From Escallonia rubra (lineage: Eukaryota > Streptophyta > Magnoliopsida > Escalloniales > Escalloniaceae): a stretch of DNA of 64,000 bases. A program made the translations under genes and the position numbers. Positions 11,150 to 24,501 of this stretch are shown here, in pieces; position 1 is the first letter of the stretch; each line of letters begins with the position of its first letter. The stretch lies in contig JAVXUO010002454.1 of assembly GCA_033065855.1 (NCBI GenBank), positions 62,001-126,000 of the forward strand, given 5' to 3'. The notes beneath the pieces are model-generated. The model saw nothing but the letters and a program-made list of their open reading frames with translations, did no database searches and was not told the origin of the DNA.

Positions 11150-14100
11150 TTACTCAGCTCCTGCAGTCCTTCTAGCATGCTTCAAAATCTGGATCCTTTC
11201 TGCAAGGTCATCATCTCCTAGAAGTGCTATGTTTTGTTTCGAGAAAACTTCCCTGACAGTGTTGATAAGTTTCTCCAACCCCTCAACTCCTTCTGCCGAG
11301 GTGCAGTCAAGAGTTCTTAAGACGTCCTCTTGCACCATTTCTCCTCTATTTTCTGGCACTGTTCCTTTTAAAGACTTCTGCCTTGACCTGTTTTTCTCCC
11401 TGTTGCTTACTGCTGCTTCTAACTTCGTAGCCATGATGATGGCTCGGTTAATACACGAAGATGGCAGCTGAAATGGTGCATTCGAAACAATAAGAGAATT
11501 TCAAATAAAAGGTAAGGAGAGAAGAAGCACAATTTTTTTAAAGGATAATACATATCTTAAAGGATTCCAGTTCTGACCTAGCCTCATATAACAGTCCTAA
11601 GAGTTCTAATTTCCGAATGACTTCTTAGGTTGGTTTCCAGCTGCTTGCTCGCAAGTAATTCTCATGAGTTGGTTAATCCAGCAAGAAAAGAGAAGAAAGG
11701 CAACTAACCTGTGCAAGCTGAGCAACTTTAAACCCAAAACTCCTCTCTGAAACACCAGGCACAAGCTTATAAAGGTAAGTGACATCTTCATGATTCATGC
11801 TTTCAGCTTTCTGCTCAGAATTTGAGCCCCTGTTCTGTATATCTTTCTTTGATGTCAAATAGGATACATGATATGCTCCCACAGAACCTGATAACTCATT
11901 TTTAATATCCATTACTTTAGGGTAATGGGTGACAAAGAGGACCAAGCATCTTTTTTGCTTTAGAAGATACTGCAAGGTAGCATAAGCAATCGCTACACCG
12001 TCGTGTGTACTCGTGCCTCTCCCAAGCTCATCAATGATAACCAGCGAGCGGGCTGAGCTAGTGTGGACTATGTGAGATGTTTCACTCAGTTCTTCTAAGA
12101 AAGTGCTCCTTCCATGCTGTATACTGTCAGAAGCTCCCATTCTAGTGTGGATGCCATCTAGGACATACAGTTTAGCAGACGAAGCTGGTACAAAGGAACC
12201 AACCTAGAGGGATCAGAGGGCACGTATTGATGAATTCACAGCCATGAGAGAGTCTCTAATCGAATACAAGTAATTATGGGAACCATCCGAGTTTAACATG
12301 ATAATATCAAGTTCTCAACACCGAACACTGGTTGGTTGACTGGAACCTTTCATTTCAAAAACATTACAGAGACAACATGCTATGGGTGCTTGAAAGAATA
12401 AAAGATGCAATTAGGTAAAGACACCCAACCAGATGTCAGAAAGACCAATATAATCAAGTTGTCTCCATATATTCTTCACCTTAAGTAGCACTTTTAAGTA
12501 GAAAAAGTTATCTACCTGAAGGTAAGTACTAAGTTACAAGGTTGAAATAATAAAAAAATCCTTTTCGACTCTTTCCCCCTCACAAATGTGGTGTTGTTGA
12601 TGTAATTGACTAGAGCAAACCACATACACATTGTAGTTATTTTTCATTCAATTCAACGTCTATTTGGCAAGAATATGAAATGATAAATGGGGATGCAAGG
12701 TAGGAGGGATGAAAAGAGTTCCCTGGCGAAACGGAACATGTCTTTGCCTCATTGTGTTCGGTTTTTAGAAGGATAGAGGTTCTTTACAAACTGAGAGGCA
12801 AAGCAGCATAAAGGGGACCTTCCTTTAGCTCCTCCTTTCGTGCCCAGTTAGTTCATAAAGATCAATATCATGTTTAATTTTTCCTTTATGGGTGCGGGCA
12901 GGTTTTGTTTTGTGTGTGTGGAAATGGGGGGAAGATGGGATTAGAGAGAAGGTTTTGTTGGGAGCTGAGAGAACTCATTCCGTCTTCCTTCCTCTACCTT
13001 CTCAGATCATAATAACAAGAGAAACTTCATCTCTCTCTCTCCTCCCTTGCTGTCAAACCTTTTCACTTCTCCCTCCTTTGTACAATAACAAAGTGCAAAT
13101 ATTCAAGACATTTTGTAAACATAAGGACAAATTTCAAGTCGTGAATGGGTTTGGAAGAATACACTAGGTGCTCTAGTGGCTGTGGACATTAAACTACCAC
13201 ATCAATGTGAGGACTGATAATCTTCTACCTGAGCCATGATAGCGATGAGAGCAACTTGGCGTATATAACAACTCTTTCCACCCATGTTTGGTCCTGTAAT
13301 GATCTGACAGTACTCTTCATCTGCATGCAAATTTGTATCATTTGGGACAAAATTATCTTGCAATATAGTCTCCATAACCTGGACCAAATTATGTATTAAC
13401 AAACTAAAGTTTAATCTCCATATCGATTAAACTGTATCAGCAGCACTATAGCAAACATAGGATTATGTCATTTATGTGGATAGAAAGATTATACAAAGTG
13501 AGGCGCTGACATGAGATCTTGCATATCAAATCATACTTCAGTTTTTAACTGAACGTGGTTAGCTTTACTTCATGGGATGAGTTCAGCGTAAAATGGAGTA
13601 CAGAAAAGTAATATAACTTCCATCAGATTTATTTTCCTTTAAACTCTAGAGACCTGACGCTGTAAGATTAGGGCATGCCAGCCTGCCAAGTGCCTGACCA
13701 TAATTCTCGTCCAAGGCCCTGATTTAGGGACTTGGACAGTTCTGCCCTAAGATTAGACGTAATATTTGTGTCAAATTTTGGGCCCAATAAGCAACTCTAG
13801 GGACCTGATGCTGTAAAATTAGGGCTAGACAGGTGCCAAACAAAAATTATCCTCCACAACCCTAATTACATGACTTGGATGGTTTTGCCATGGAGAGCAG
13901 AGCAGGTTACAACTGCTCTCTTTCCAGAGTTTAGCCTTCACAAGAAAATTTCTGTGAGATATAACCTTACTGTTTAAGAGGGAAAGCGCAATATGAGGGT
14001 GTCCCGTTTTGTACCTCAGAACCTAAACCCAGTGTATGAACTCAATTTAACTTCACCAAAAGAGTTGGTCAAAATAGACGAGAAAAATAATAAGACTTAT

Positions 14101-17100
14101 TATCTACCAGGTCCCAAACATGCTCTCCCTGCTTCTTTAAGTCAAGGAAGTCATACAGCAACATCCTAGACAATGCTCTGAAACTGAATTACAAACCTGC
14201 CTAGCCTAGGAGAAGCCTAAAGGCACTATAAGTGCCTGAATGCTTGCTTGTGTGCGATTAAGACAGATGGCCGAAGTGTTTGCGTGTGCATGTAAGAGAG
14301 ACGAACAGAATTCGTACATATATTATGTACCTTCAAACTCCAGCTTCTCAGGGTTACCAAAATCAACAATTAGGGAATGTTATGGGCTACTTCCCCCACT
14401 AGAGTAGTCAAATCTTGTGTCATCTTAAGTTCTAAGTATCTAACCAATGAAGTACAAAATCTTGCTTATCCTACTGATTAGAATCTCCTTGGATGTTTGG
14501 AAAATAAATCATGTAGGAAGGCATCAGAGTTTGGCATAGTCATACTGGAGAAAACAATAATTACATGACATTTATTACCCTTAAAATGATTTACCCTTAA
14601 AAAAGTGGCAATTCTTATAATAAAAGGGCAGGACTTGACTTCTTTTCGTACAACTTGGACACTCTTCTTTTCGTACAACTTGGACACTCGATATAGCATT
14701 TATAACCATATACTTGAATAACCTATCTGAACGGTGATGGTATTGACGTAAACAAGCTGTTAAAGAACATACCGGGTGCCGACCAGAACTGATCTGTATC
14801 TGAACAGGTTCATTATTATTTACAAAAACTGGACGGACATAATTCTGCAACAGATAAGATGAGAGAATTATGAACAAATACTGCAAAATGAAACATAACT
14901 TCATAAGATCCGCCAAGATTGAACCTTGTTTCTGGAAAGAATGGCAAGTGAATGTAGACAATCCAAAGCAGCTAGTGCTTGAACAGCAGCCTGGAACTCG
15001 GGATAGTATTTACCAAATGCCTTCAGAAAACTATCCCAAGCAGCTCGGCAGGCAAGATTGAGCTCCTCATTCGCAACTGATAACTGATCTAATGCAGTCA
15101 ATACTTCTGGCGGATGATATCGTATTGTTTTCTTAGTACTATTTACCTTCACCCAGTTTGAAGGAACCTTTACATCTAATGGCAACTGAAGTAAGAAAAA
15201 AACCAAATTAGGTCCATAAAAAAAGAGAAACGGGAAATCATTTTCGGAAACTACCTACTAAAAGAAATTACAGTGCCGCAATAACCAGAAAAACACATAC
15301 AACAGAAATTTAAATTTGCAAGGGTAGAGTCTTAGAACAGAGATTGTGAAAAGTACTCAGTGAGATGCCAAAAAGAAAGAAAGTGATTTGTTTCCCAAGT
15401 TGCAACAATGGCATGTCTGGGCTACTGCAATGGCAAACTGAGGTATTAAAGGTTAATTCACCTCATACATTGTTACCACTCCAAAGAACACCCAAAAAAA
15501 AAAAAAATTCCACAACCAACTAGAGGTGAAACCAGAGTTTAGAAGTATAAAAGGTTAGATTCCAGCTGAGACAAATTGGGCTATCGCCACAGCTTTATCA
15601 AAGAGCAAGACCAGTTCTTCTACTGGCTATGTAAAATTTCTAAACCTGGCAACTCAAACATCACCCATTCCAGAAATGACTGAGTTCCCTTCCAGAAATG
15701 CTTGGAAAGAGGAAATGGAAATGAAGCACTTCGTATAAGCAGCAGAAAATATGAAAAGCATTCTTTAGCTAAAGTCAAGGGTTGGGCTACGTCCCTGTAG
15801 TCTAAGGTAGAGTTAAGTTAAAGCACTCACCACACTAAAGACATAACAGTGAACCATAAACCAACAAAGTGACAATCCTTACAGTTCTACACATTAAGAG
15901 ACTTTGCAAGCCGGACTAGAGGTGGGTTATGAAGCTGATCTATGGCATTTAGGAGTTCTATATAAAAAAGCAAACGAGAAGAATTTCTTCTCTGACAAAC
16001 TCAACTACCTCTATCAAGTGTGTAATTCCAGACACACTCGTGAATTCCAAATTACACTTTCCAAGCTGCTTTCGATACATCCCAATCAGCAAAGCTAATT
16101 CTTCCATTGCCGACTGAAGTGTTGTCTTTGCTTTAGTGACCTGCACATCACAAATTATAAGGGGGAAATGGATATAAGAATGAAAGTATACAGCACAATC
16201 AAGACAGTGATTTAAAAGATGAAACTGTTAGGGAAACCTCTGGAAACTGTCCATCAGTAGTGTTGAATAAGTTGGGCAGGTCCCTTTTATCAGCAGCATC
16301 TTTGTTTAGGGTAGACAAGAGTTTTGCAGCACTACGGATCATGCTGGAAGATGAAGCAATTGATATCAACTTTCTCAGCAACATAGAGCGCGCAGTATTT
16401 CTTCCCGCATTTGTTTCTTTGTCCTCTTCTTGAATGTGAAGTTGCTGAAGTTTTTTCCCAGCAACTAAGATAGCTTGGATGACTGCAACGAACTGTACCA
16501 TAGGATTATTGAAATAAGACATAGAAAACACTTGACTTGAGATGGCAGATGCCGTATCATCTATGCAGATTTATGGGAAGCGCTTCAGCTATGGGATCTA
16601 AATCCACGTATCTACTCTATCCACTGTGTAATCGGTCAACAATACTCAACAACTCTTGGCCATTCAAAAGTAGGAGGCCAACTTGACACAGGCCAAATCA
16701 AATGAAAATATTTTGAGGCCTATCACACCTTTGAGTCTTAAACACTATAGATTCAACACTTCAGCAAAAAAAAACATTAGATTTTTTGACACAAAATGAG
16801 ACAGCATCACCAGCCAGGTAATGCATAAACTTTGAACCCCTCCAACCACCTTCCTCCTCTTTACTTGCCAGTATCTTATGCCCCCACACATACATGCAGA
16901 CACAGAAGACACTCGGTGCAGTGAGAGGCTTTTCAGCGGTTGAGGGAACATGTAAAATCACATTTGGAAACAAGATCCATATTGTGTAACTTTGCATATA
17001 CTCAAATGTCAGCGTGTATATTGATGATAGATATGTGGACATATGGATACAAGAACACGTGAGGATGCTTGCAGAAATCCAATTGTTTACCTCAGCTGCT

Positions 17101-20100
17101 GTTGCTGTTCGATGAAAGATTCTTGTTATTCCACGCTGAATATCAGGAGACCGTCCTAAATAAGTCAAAACGGAAGAAAGCAGATGATACACTTCAGGTT
17201 GTATAATGGTGATGCCAAAGTCTCCCGCATCAGAGCCAAAACTTTGAGAAGCTCTGCTAGAACCCATAGCTTCTGCAATCTCAGAAACAGCATCAAGCCG
17301 AGCATCAATCATGGTTCTGTCACATAATGGGTGAGTCACCTGAACCAAGCAGACACCAAATCATAATGCTACTGAGAGGAACGAGTCACAAAAGCAACTA
17401 CTCAGAAAGAATTAACCGCTTACCCAATGCCTCAGAAGTCTTGAACCAAATACAGTAAGCGTATTATTCATGCACTGCAGCAACGAGCCAGACTCGGACC
17501 CATCAGAGTTATTCTTCAGAACCTAAAAGCAATTAGCCCATTTTACCCATCAACGAGAGGGAAGACAGTTCGTAACAAATAAGTCGAACCTAACCCAATT
17601 TGATGCCTTCTAACTTCAACAATTTTCAAACAAGTCTTCAGGTACTAACTTCAATAATAAAACTTTCTGATCATGGAGTGTTAATTAGGAACTAGTAATA
17701 CCACAATATATTGACTTCCTCAAATTTATCTACTGGAAGTCCTTCACACGTTTGTAATGTATAAAATTCCACGTTTGCTCTTGCCATTTTTGCACTGTAG
17801 CAGAAGTTCTAAGCCCAAATGAATGAGTGGATTTGCAACCTTGCTAGTGGCACGGTATAAAAACAGTCTAAGGTCATTTATATTCATTCTATTCCCGTTC
17901 ACCATTGCTTTGAAGGTGCTTCTATTGACAGGATGGAGAGAACAGACTTCAGTTGCCTATACAGATAACTGATGACACAATGACACATGCTAGAGCGGTT
18001 TTTGATAATGTCACTCCTTTTCACTATTTCAATGAGGCTTATAATAATGGCACATACCTCTAATTGTTGAATTGCATTAGCTGATAGGGTCACCTCCATG
18101 CTGCAAGAGAATGGCCGAAAGGAAGCTCCGGAGCAGAGAATTCTCTCAAAACCGAATTGTTTTAGATGACGAATAATTAACGCAAGAGCTTGAACAGGCA
18201 AATCAGTCATGGCCATAATTCCCTTCAAAACCGAAAGTCGGATAGCAAAAGTTTAAAAAAATGGATAAACTGATGAATTCGAGATGAAGAGGTCATAAAC
18301 TCAATAAACTGACAGAAATGTGGTAAAACAAGAAGCTCCACTTGCTTTGACTTGAAAACTTATTCTTCTACGATTAGTACGCCAAATACATGGATCTCTA
18401 CGTGCACATATACGAAAGCGCACGTAAAAAGAGTGTGTATAGAAATAATACACACACAGAGAATGAAGGGGCTTCTATACATTCAGGCACAGTTTTTGTT
18501 GGGGTGTGTGTTAGAGTGCGGGCATACGAATACATGTCCTACGCAGCATAATTTATTATGCAACTTAATGCAGTCTATATTGGCTAAACAACGTAACTAT
18601 ATTTGCAGCCATTGCTTATATACGTGTCAACTAACCGCACCCAATAGACTGATAGTCGGACTAGCAACTTAGGAGGCAGATGAAATATTTCTTTAATTGA
18701 ATCAGGCAGAATGGGATTTCCGCATAAATTGATCAAAAATACCGTTAGTGAGATGTGAGAATAAGGCACATTGAACTTCTAGAGGGCTATTTTGAAAAGA
18801 CACGCGAAGTAGCTGCCACCACGCATAACTTATTACACCCATAATGCAACACAATCGCCATGTGTATGGTGAGTTCATGAAAAACTCTGCATAAACAGGG
18901 AAAAGACTCATTGAGAGCAATACTAATCCAGTGAAGCACCCAAATAAGCATCTCCCACCAATACACTGAGGAAGGCCATGCTAGCATACATGCATTGCCA
19001 CCATGTTATTAAACACATAGCATTGTGATGGAACTATCGAGAGAATCTGCCCAAAAGCACTAACACAAAAGCATATCAGCTACTGCAAGGTCTACACCAC
19101 AAGTTAGTTGCTAACAAGCCAGCCACCAGTACACTATGAGTCGCTGCACTAAGTAGCTGCTACAAGAAACCTCTTCACTGAAGGCAATAGCCAAACTCCC
19201 TCATGACAGTGCTCTTCTGAGCCATGCTATTGCGCGCATAGCAAGTACCAGGGGCTCGACCTTATGTTCAGGGCCTGAACTCACCCACAAAGCATTCTCC
19301 AGAAACACCTGCGTGCCCTTTGCATGCAGGCTACAAACTTTCTACAATGGCTGAGGGTTTCGAACCTACAGATCAGTCTAAAAATTTATACGCACTGGCA
19401 AATAGTCGATTAACGGTCCTCCCTTAAGTCTCGCTCCCTCCCTCCCTCGCAACTTCTTCCCTCTTCTTCGAGGTTCAATTGAAACCTGTATCGCCCCGTT
19501 CTGTGACCCCTCGGCAGTACCCTACAAATTAGAATCCTCCATCTACAAAAACATGAACTGCATGCGAAGCGAACTGCGTTCAGGGTAGGAATGTATCAAG
19601 GTTAAGACGTTCCTGCAAAAAAGAAAAGCAAAAAGAAAATATTGCACCTCAACTGTCAAGCGGCTATTTCCCTGTTCTTTTCCTTCCACTTCTTGCTCTT
19701 GATCATCATTAATTAAGTGAATGTCACTTGGGCTCCAAAATGAAGACATTACTTCAGCAAGTGCACCACCATCATTGAAGCAACCTCTTGAAGCACGCTC
19801 CACACGGGCATTTGAGGCAGGTCCAGCATAGGCTAATAGCAGCTACAAATAGCATATCATATTACATCAGCTTAAAGAACTTAAAAATGTTAGATGTGAT
19901 CAGTTCACCAATCACACTAATGACAACGTTTTGATGATTGTATCTAACAAAAACCCGAACCAATCCATAGATTACTGATATAAGTAACAAACTGCTCCTC
20001 AAACATACTAAGAAAGGCAAATCAGCGGACTGGAAATGTACATAAACAATTCAACCTCTAAAGACTGGATGACAGACATCACTTGTTATGCACACCAAAA

Positions 20101-21361
20101 CAAAAGAATGTAACAACTACTTTTTAATCTGCACAAGCCCCCTCAAGAGCTTTATGGTTTCGTGAAAACTTGCAGTATGGTATTGACTAGTAACCTCCCT
20201 TTCTTGTTGGCTGAAGGAGAGTCAATTTTATCATACGTAGTTCCATTAACAGAACTAATGAATTGAAAGTTAACACGAAAGTGATAATTCACCTTGACGG
20301 CTTACAAGTTAACTATTAATGGAACTTTTACTGCTTTCACTTATTCTAACTTCTTAACACCAATGAAATTTATGCAAGAAGAAAGCCACCTTCTCGGTAG
20401 GTCTAGAGAGGGGCTCCCCAAGAAGCAACTCAGCAGGAGACAAGCTCAATATCATACCCTCAAGCCCAGCCCTTATAAAGTTATCATCAAACTCGCCATA
20501 AACAACTTCCCCGGTCGAAATCTCCACCGCGACAAACCCAATTTTCACATCAAATCCACTTTCACTCCCACTATTTACATTTCCACCATCAATTTCCTTC
20601 TCAACAACACAAATCAGATAATTACTACTCGCCCCGCACCCCTCCTCCCCAATCCCCACATCCTCCGCCGCCTCCAGCGTCGCCTTGGTGTACAATGCCG
20701 ACAACCCGCGGCCAAATGGCCCCATTTTATTGGACCCGTGGGCCTTAATTGCCGCCGTCTCGGTCTGCTTAACCACGCCCACCTTATAGCCAGCACTAAC
20801 CAGCCTCCTAACATGCACATTCAACCTAAAAGTGGGCACACTAGCTGTCAGAAAATTATGATCCATATGAGCATAAATCCCCAAAACCCTAGCGGCGTTT
20901 TCCGCATCTTGGCCGAAAAATCTATACCTATAACCTACTTCCACCATCAAAAGAACATCCGGGTAATTTTCTTTCAGCTCAACCACCTGTTGCTCTAGGG
21001 GAGTAAATTTGGAATCTTGAGTGGTGGTTCTCGAAGGAGAAGGTTCTAGAAGGTGATCAGATGGTTCTAGAAGCTTGTTGAGGAATCTCTGGTGGAGGGT
21101 GGGGTCGGGATTAGGGTTTTGGGTGGGTTCAGTGGAATTTGGTGAGGAGGGAAGCGATAGTTTGGGGATTTTGGAAGGTGGGTTCTTTGGGGAGGTGAGT
21201 TGGGTGGCTAGGAGGCGTTTGGATGGGGAGAAGGTGACGGTGGCCGAGATTTTAGGGGGTGGGGTTGGTGGTGGGTTAGGCTGGGGAGGTGGTGGGGATG
21301 AAAGGGACTTGGATTTGGGGGCGAAGAAGCGGGAAATGACCTGTTGCTTCTGCTTTTTCAT
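11150..21361 (-). CDS. MSH3: MSH3, MutS homologue 3 mismatch-repair ATPase
   Basis: Twelve exons, read right to left: 21361-20390, 19842-19648, 18222-18058, 17522-17424, 17339-17091, 16492-16238, 16140-16009, 15185-14925, 14844-14773, 13378-13229, 12203-11709, 11467-11150. Every exon is a whole number of codons, giving 1,120 aa. MSH3 forms MutS-beta with MSH2 and recognises insertion/deletion loops in the nucleus. Seen: PCNA-interaction box QQVISRFF at residues 6-13; MutS domain I around 115-225 ([20 protein letters not shown]); the lever/core domains; Walker A GPNMGGKS at 829-836; Walker [11 protein letters not shown] with D908-E909; HTH-dimer segment in the last two exons. The N-terminus is Pro/Ser-rich. 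The start is the only ATG preceding the PIP box. No damage was seen; the gene looks functional. Confidence 0.95.
13644..13889. repeat. Diverged direct duplication in MSH3 intron 9
   Basis: Two related blocks, 13644-13746 and 13795-13889, share the order ctctagRgacctgaYgctgt, then attagggc, then aattMtc, then gacttggaYRgttYtgcc. A spacer of about 48 bp separates them. They differ by substitutions and indels, so the duplication is old. No coding sequence is involved. Confidence 0.6.
14639..14688. repeat. 25-bp tandem duplication in MSH3 intron 9
   Basis: Two perfect copies of a 25-bp unit beginning cttcttttcgtacaacttgg lie head to tail. The identity suggests a recent duplication. It lies 84 bp from exon 9 (14773-14844). 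Confidence 0.8.
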
Positions 21362-23109
21362 GGCGATGGTGTGGTGGTGGCAATGCCGCTATGGCGGTTA
21401 TGGGTTGGCGGCAGTGGCTTATAAAGGGATGTTCGGTTTGGCGCGCTTCGTCTTCTTCCCCACTTTGCCTTTGATTACACCAACACTGCAATGCCTCAGT
21501 TTTAGTGTTACTGTTTCTTATCAAACCTGGAATGATCTTTTGTCTGTATGAAGTTTACTGTATAATATATATACCAACTTCTTCATAGTAGTATCATGAC
21601 ATTTCAATGGTATGTCTTCAAAAGTTGGCATTGATTTAGGGATAATGGCTATAATTTGACATTTGCCATATGCCACCCTATTGATCCTTGCCGTGTATGC
21701 TTTAGTTGAAGTTTGTGAGGTAAAATAACAAATCATAGTAATAAAATATAAGAAAAAATTTGAAAGCATTGAAATTAGAGTTATTGTTTTAAACGGTGAT
21801 AGTATATAATTGTCACATACGAATGACTGTAAGATTCGACTCGAATACCAGATGCATATACATTAGAAACGGAGACTTTACACAAGGAAAAGATAGATGG
21901 AAAAAAATCAAAATAAACTATTACGTGTAAGATATAGAGAAAGGCCAAAATAAGCAAATAGGCAGATAAAATGGATATTTATTAATTTTCTTCAGAACAC
22001 TAGTTATTATTGGTTTGAAGGTGAATATAAGTTATTGTATTATCATGTTGGCTCTTATATTTGAGTTGTGATTTAACAAAATTTAGTTATGTGATTACTT
22101 TCTTCTGAATTAACAACTCCAAGTTTGTCAAATGTCTTTTATTCTTTATTTGCATGAAAGAATATCTAATACAAGATAAATCAATAATTACATTGGGACA
22201 TAAAATGAGTACATTGGGCTTCAGACAAAACAGGCCATGTGCCTCCAAACTTGAAAGAGGTAAGCTAGCTGGGCTGTAGACAAATTAGGCTTGTCAACCA
22301 TTGAAAATAGAGTCGCAAGAGCCATGGATAATGCTTGCTCTCTCATGATCAATCCTTGTGGACTTTGCACTTAAGAAAATACTCATTGCAAACTCATACA
22401 GACAGATGTAGATTCTTTCCAGTTACGTGCACGCATACACACAGACACAATCACACATCTACAAACTCATTTGCACCAAAAAAATCTACAAACTCATGGT
22501 CACTCGTGCGCGCACATAGATGCAAAATAACATACGCACACATGCAAACATACAGATGTAGATTCACACAGATGCACGATTACACACACAAACACATGGA
22601 CGTACATTTCACACAGTCTCGGTCGCTCTAAGTATTTCTAATCGTTTTTGAGGCGGTGGCAATGGCAGCTAGGGCTAGGCTAGGACACCGGTGTTACCAT
22701 CATAGCCGCAGTGGTGGTGGAGATGGAGGGAGAGGCAATGGTTAGGGTTGAGATCCATTGAACCGAGAGAAGGATGGTGGCGGTTGGTCAAACGGATGGC
22801 ATAGGTAGTAACTTACTTAAATGGGGTATTTTCAAAAAATCAACATGTCTAATAAGGAATAAATTTCAAAAGAAACAAATCTAATGAAGCAGAGGAAGAA
22901 AAAAGACCGATATGTTATCACTCTCGTGGCATCGTCCAAATCTTTTTTTTTTAAGTGAATTCAAAAGAGAAAAACCAGTAGACATGACTCAAGTCATAAT
23001 CCTTATCGTGAGATGTAAAGTCATAAACTAAAGAAGTCATCTACTGTGTTCAATATTCAAATTTGGTCGTATAAATTAGAAAAAAAATTGACTGCTATCT
23101 CGATTAGAG
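21362..23109. other. Intergenic region: MSH3 upstream and low-complexity DNA
   Basis: The first 150-200 bp left of 21540 (reading away from MSH3) should contain the MSH3 promoter and 5' UTR on the minus strand. Around 22380-22620 the + strand is rich in scattered ACAC and cagatg/gtagattc motifs, a degenerate low-complexity stretch. Around 22650-22800 there is a short G-rich island. No recognisable protein-coding sequence. Confidence 0.45.
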
Positions 23110-23303
23110 GAATTTTTCTTTTATCCCCTATATCGCGACAATCAATCATCTCTAAATGATTCTAGTGGCATTTCATTTAGTAACACTAAAAAAATGCTGC
23201 TAATAATTGTCGTTGAAAGTGTTAGAAGAAAAACCACTAGAAACATTTAATTGCTACTAATTGTCACTATACACGGGATTGAAGGAAGATTCCTACAACC
23301 CGT
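23110..23303. mobile_element. Small MITE, copy 1 (left of RUP gene)
   Basis: The core runs 23123-23279 with imperfect inverted ends: atcccctatatcgcgacaat on the left against the complement of attgtcactatacacgggat on the right. The interior reads like other copies (agtggc, agtaacactaaaaaaatg, gtgttagaagaaaa). A second member lies in the opposite orientation at 25705-25902, and a partial end (gtgtcattatacacgggatt) recurs at about 23335-23355. Superfamily not assigned. Non-coding. Confidence 0.65.
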
Positions 23304-23334
23304 ACAACCCGAGTTATGCATATGGACTATTAAG

Positions 23335-24147
23335 TGTCATTATACACGGGATTGAAAAAATAGAATAACTATCATATTTTATGCGTATGGACCGTTAATA
23401 ATCAAAACATCACTGACTATAATAATGATGACTACTACTAGTCTTACCTTTTGGCCATGTAAGCTCTACATCGCAGCCAGCCGTTGTGACTGTGGTCCCT
23501 TTCTTCACAAAGTAAATGAAAAACTAATTAAAGGGGGCTGCTTTCCTTGGCTGTAGGATGGAGAGTGGAGACACACTCTTTGGCACACAAGAAGCCACAT
23601 ACGCACACACTTGTTTCGCTGCAGAATTGTACCAAAACATGGCTTGCAATCTGCCATGAAAGGGGGTCCTCGCTGTAGCTCGGGACGGGGACGTTTACAT
23701 CTGAACGAAAATCTTACCCTTATCCGTGACATATATTCATGACATGGCCCATATGGTAGTACTACTGCAAAACGAGAAAGGAGATCTTGAGGTGACAAAA
23801 GGCTTGCCTTTCACCACGTAACCACTAGCAAACTATACATGTTGAGGGGGGCGACAACAGCCTGTATCCACACGGCATCCGATTCTTGAAATTGAGGCAC
23901 AAATGCTTCCACCTTTCCTCTTCCTTCCTCCTCCACTTGTATCAAATTTACCATCATTAAATACACTCCCCCGTACTATCCACCAATTTTGGTAACTATA
24001 CTTCTGGAATCTAATGTACCTTCTTCATTTTCTCGATTTCTTCTTTTGGTGCAAATTAAATAGTGTAAACACCCACGTTAAAATCCTAACGACAATGTGT
24101 TGCGTGTACGGTACATTTAAAACTCGTTAGATCGTAAGTTACAAGTG
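23335..24147. other. RUP upstream region
   Basis: AT-rich non-coding DNA with a duplicated MITE end at about 23335-23355. A motif near 23365-23398 (atcatattttatgcgtatgg) recurs in diverged form near 24330-24353 (accatattttatccgtatgg). ACGT cores occur near 24074. No coding feature recognised. Confidence 0.4.
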
Positions 24148-24153
24148 CACGTG
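24148..24153. promoter_or_regulatory. G-box (CACGTG) upstream of the RUP gene
   Basis: A perfect palindromic G-box within gtgcacgtggaac, 349 bp before the RUP start codon. Another ACGT core is at about 24185. In Arabidopsis the RUP genes are induced by UV-B through HY5, which binds ACGT-containing elements; that this box serves the same role here is inference from position only. Confidence 0.4.
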
Positions 24154-24501
24154 GAACTGGATTCTCTAAACTTGAACGCACCCACGTTTGAACTTTAAGG
24201 ATGTCAAGTAGTTAATTACTTGCATGTGAATTTGTATCTTAGTCGGTTGGAGTTATATGGTAATTAAAACATCAAGGACAAAATTAGAGGGAAAAAAAGG
24301 TTAAAAGAATAGTAAAGCGAAAGAGAATAGCTACCATATTTTATCCGTATGGACGACCATATTGCATATTGAAGCCTAGAGTTAGGTTCCCAATATAGAT
24401 GGCTTTTCATTGGTTTGACAACCCAAAAAACTCCAAGGAAAGCTCCACCCCATGCCTCTACCACCACCCCATATACCCAACAGCATTCATATGAATGGGA
24501 A

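Noticed and set aside
20294-20998. 234-codon open frame on the + strand
   Set aside because: It is the antisense shadow of MSH3 exon 1, which has a clear MutS domain on the other strand.
21075-21551. 158-codon Gly-rich frame on the + strand
   Set aside because: Antisense of the Pro-rich MSH3 N-terminus; the Gly runs are complements of proline codons.
22335-22631. His/Thr-rich 98-codon frame
   Set aside because: Produced by scattered ACAC low-complexity DNA.
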